Source: Leeuwenhoekiella nanhaiensis (GTDB lineage Bacteria; Bacteroidota; Bacteroidia; Flavobacteriales; Flavobacteriaceae). Taken from it: a stretch of DNA of 64,000 bases. Location of the stretch: positions 620,001-684,000 of the forward strand of contig NZ_KZ319288.1 in the NCBI RefSeq assembly GCF_002744755.1. The letters are read 5' to 3'. Made by a program: the position numbers and the translations under genes. The notes beneath the pieces are model-generated. The model was given only the letters and a program-made list of their open reading frames with translations, ran no database searches and was not told the origin of the DNA. Positions 63,602 to 64,000 of the stretch are shown one piece after another (positions within the stretch are counted from its first letter, which is position 1; every line of letters starts with the position of its first letter).

Positions 63602-63630
63602 TGAGCCGATTAAACTATTTAATTGGCTCA
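63602..63630. promoter_or_regulatory. Palindromic operator 1 at the fic promoter
   Basis: Arms TGAGCCGATTAA (63602-63613) and TTAATTGGCTCA (63619-63630), 5-base spacer, one mismatch. It lies between the fic start codon and the -7 element, over the predicted transcription start. Confidence 0.7.
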
Positions 63631-63636
63631 AATATA
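63629..63636 (-). promoter_or_regulatory. -7 element of the fic promoter
   Basis: On the minus strand TATATTTG fits TAnnTTTG exactly. It lies between the two palindromes, and the expected -33 region (around 63656) falls inside palindrome 2. No clear TTG -33 is visible. The predicted start is near 63622, with a leader of only about 22 bases. Confidence 0.5.
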
Positions 63637-63643
63637 GTGAAAA

Positions 63644-63676
63644 TATGAGCCGATTAGCTTTTCTAATCGGCTCATA
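63644..63676. promoter_or_regulatory. Palindromic operator 2 at the fic promoter
   Basis: A perfect 14-base inverted repeat, TATGAGCCGATTAG (63644-63657) and CTAATCGGCTCATA (63663-63676), with a 5-base spacer. It repeats the arms of operator 1, centred 44 bases (about four helical turns) away, and covers the expected -33 region. Confidence 0.75.
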
Positions 63677-64000
63677 CTGCTATTTAAACCTAGAATTTGT
63701 GTTTAATTTATTATTATTTGGGAAAAGTAAATTTGTTGAGGACAGCCTTGTATAGCTATAACAGGATTTATTTACTAATCTGTATAGCTAATTTAGGACG
63801 GGTCAAGGACGGGTCACAGGCAGGGCAACTCCCAGGCAAAGGCATAGCAAAGCCTAGGATAGAGTATGAAGAGTGTATGAAAACGGGTTTTGAAAAGCAG
63901 AAAATTAAGATTTCATTAACAATGAATAGCGCATTTTTCTTAATCGTCCATTGAAGGCAGATAACTCAACAAGTCTCCCATCTCCAAAATTTCCTAAGCC
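63677..64000. other. Non-coding region with short direct repeats; possible end of a minus-strand gene
   Basis: No convincing gene starts here. Two short repeats are present: TGTATAGCTA at 63749-63758 and 63781-63790, and a tandem 11-base unit AGGACGGGTCA at 63795-63816. The last 96 bases are open on the minus strand, with a stop at 63905, and could be the C-terminus of a gene beyond the window (31 residues, not recognised). Plus-strand frames of 79-85 codons at 63516 and 63697 have no protein-like pattern. Confidence 0.35.

Noticed and set aside
63697-63954. 85-codon plus-strand frame at the window end
   Set aside because: It crosses the short repeats, has no conserved-looking motif and no promoter; treated as non-coding.

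Overview
The window is a carbohydrate-degradation region from a member of the Bacteroidota, most likely a flavobacterium. The evidence is two SusC/SusD pairs, a hybrid two-component system (HTCS) regulator, many lipoprotein signals ending in Ser-Cys or Gly-Cys, and promoters of the TAnnTTTG type. No ribosomal RNA, tRNA, CRISPR array or insertion sequence was recognised. The gene content points to a large polysaccharide utilization locus (PUL) for a heavily decorated, esterified xylan such as glucuronoarabinoxylan.

Layout. (1) 1-2734: PUL edge, with a GAF-domain protein cut by the window start and a TlpA-type thioredoxin lipoprotein. (2) 2814-12992, minus: GH31 with its own promoter, then an operon GH3 beta-xylosidase - SASA esterase - CRTAC1-like FG-GAP lipoprotein. 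(3) 13615-18675, plus: SusC1/SusD1, divergent from the GH3 operon across a 622-base regulatory region. (4) 19150-40883, minus: an eleven-gene catabolic array GH97 - GH43/CBM6 - GH95 - GH146 - GH3 - CE1 - CE1 - triple-esterase fusion - GH97 - GH43 - GH43. (5) 41278-45408, plus: HTCS regulator. (6) 45411-55989, minus: SusC2 - SusD2 - hairpin - second CRTAC1-like lipoprotein - vanadium haloperoxidase - GH10 xylanase. (7) 56289-62109, plus: DUF255 thioredoxin-fold lipoprotein, then a DUF4249 lipoprotein overlapping a TonB-dependent receptor. (8) 62496-63599, minus: autoinhibited Fic enzyme with a C-terminal winged helix and two palindromes at its promoter.

How it may work together (inference). 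GH10 and the esterases cut and de-esterify xylan at the surface. The two SusCD pairs import oligosaccharides. In the periplasm GH43, GH146, GH95, GH97 and GH31 remove arabinose, L-galactose or fucose, galactose or glucose, and alpha-xylose, and the GH3 enzymes release xylose. No GH67 or GH115 glucuronidase lies in the window.

Two control layers are visible. The HTCS lies beside the big catabolic operon. Six related palindromes resembling ACGCAATCGATTGCGT, the LacI/PurR type with a central CG, lie upstream of GH31, GH3, susC1 (two sites), susC2 and the DUF4249 gene. No LacI-family gene is in the window, so that regulator would be encoded elsewhere. The most unusual parts are the esterase fusion, the CRTAC1-like/haloperoxidase module tied to the SusCD pairs, the altered glycone subsites of the GH10 enzyme, the palindromic regulon, and the Fic self-regulation signature.
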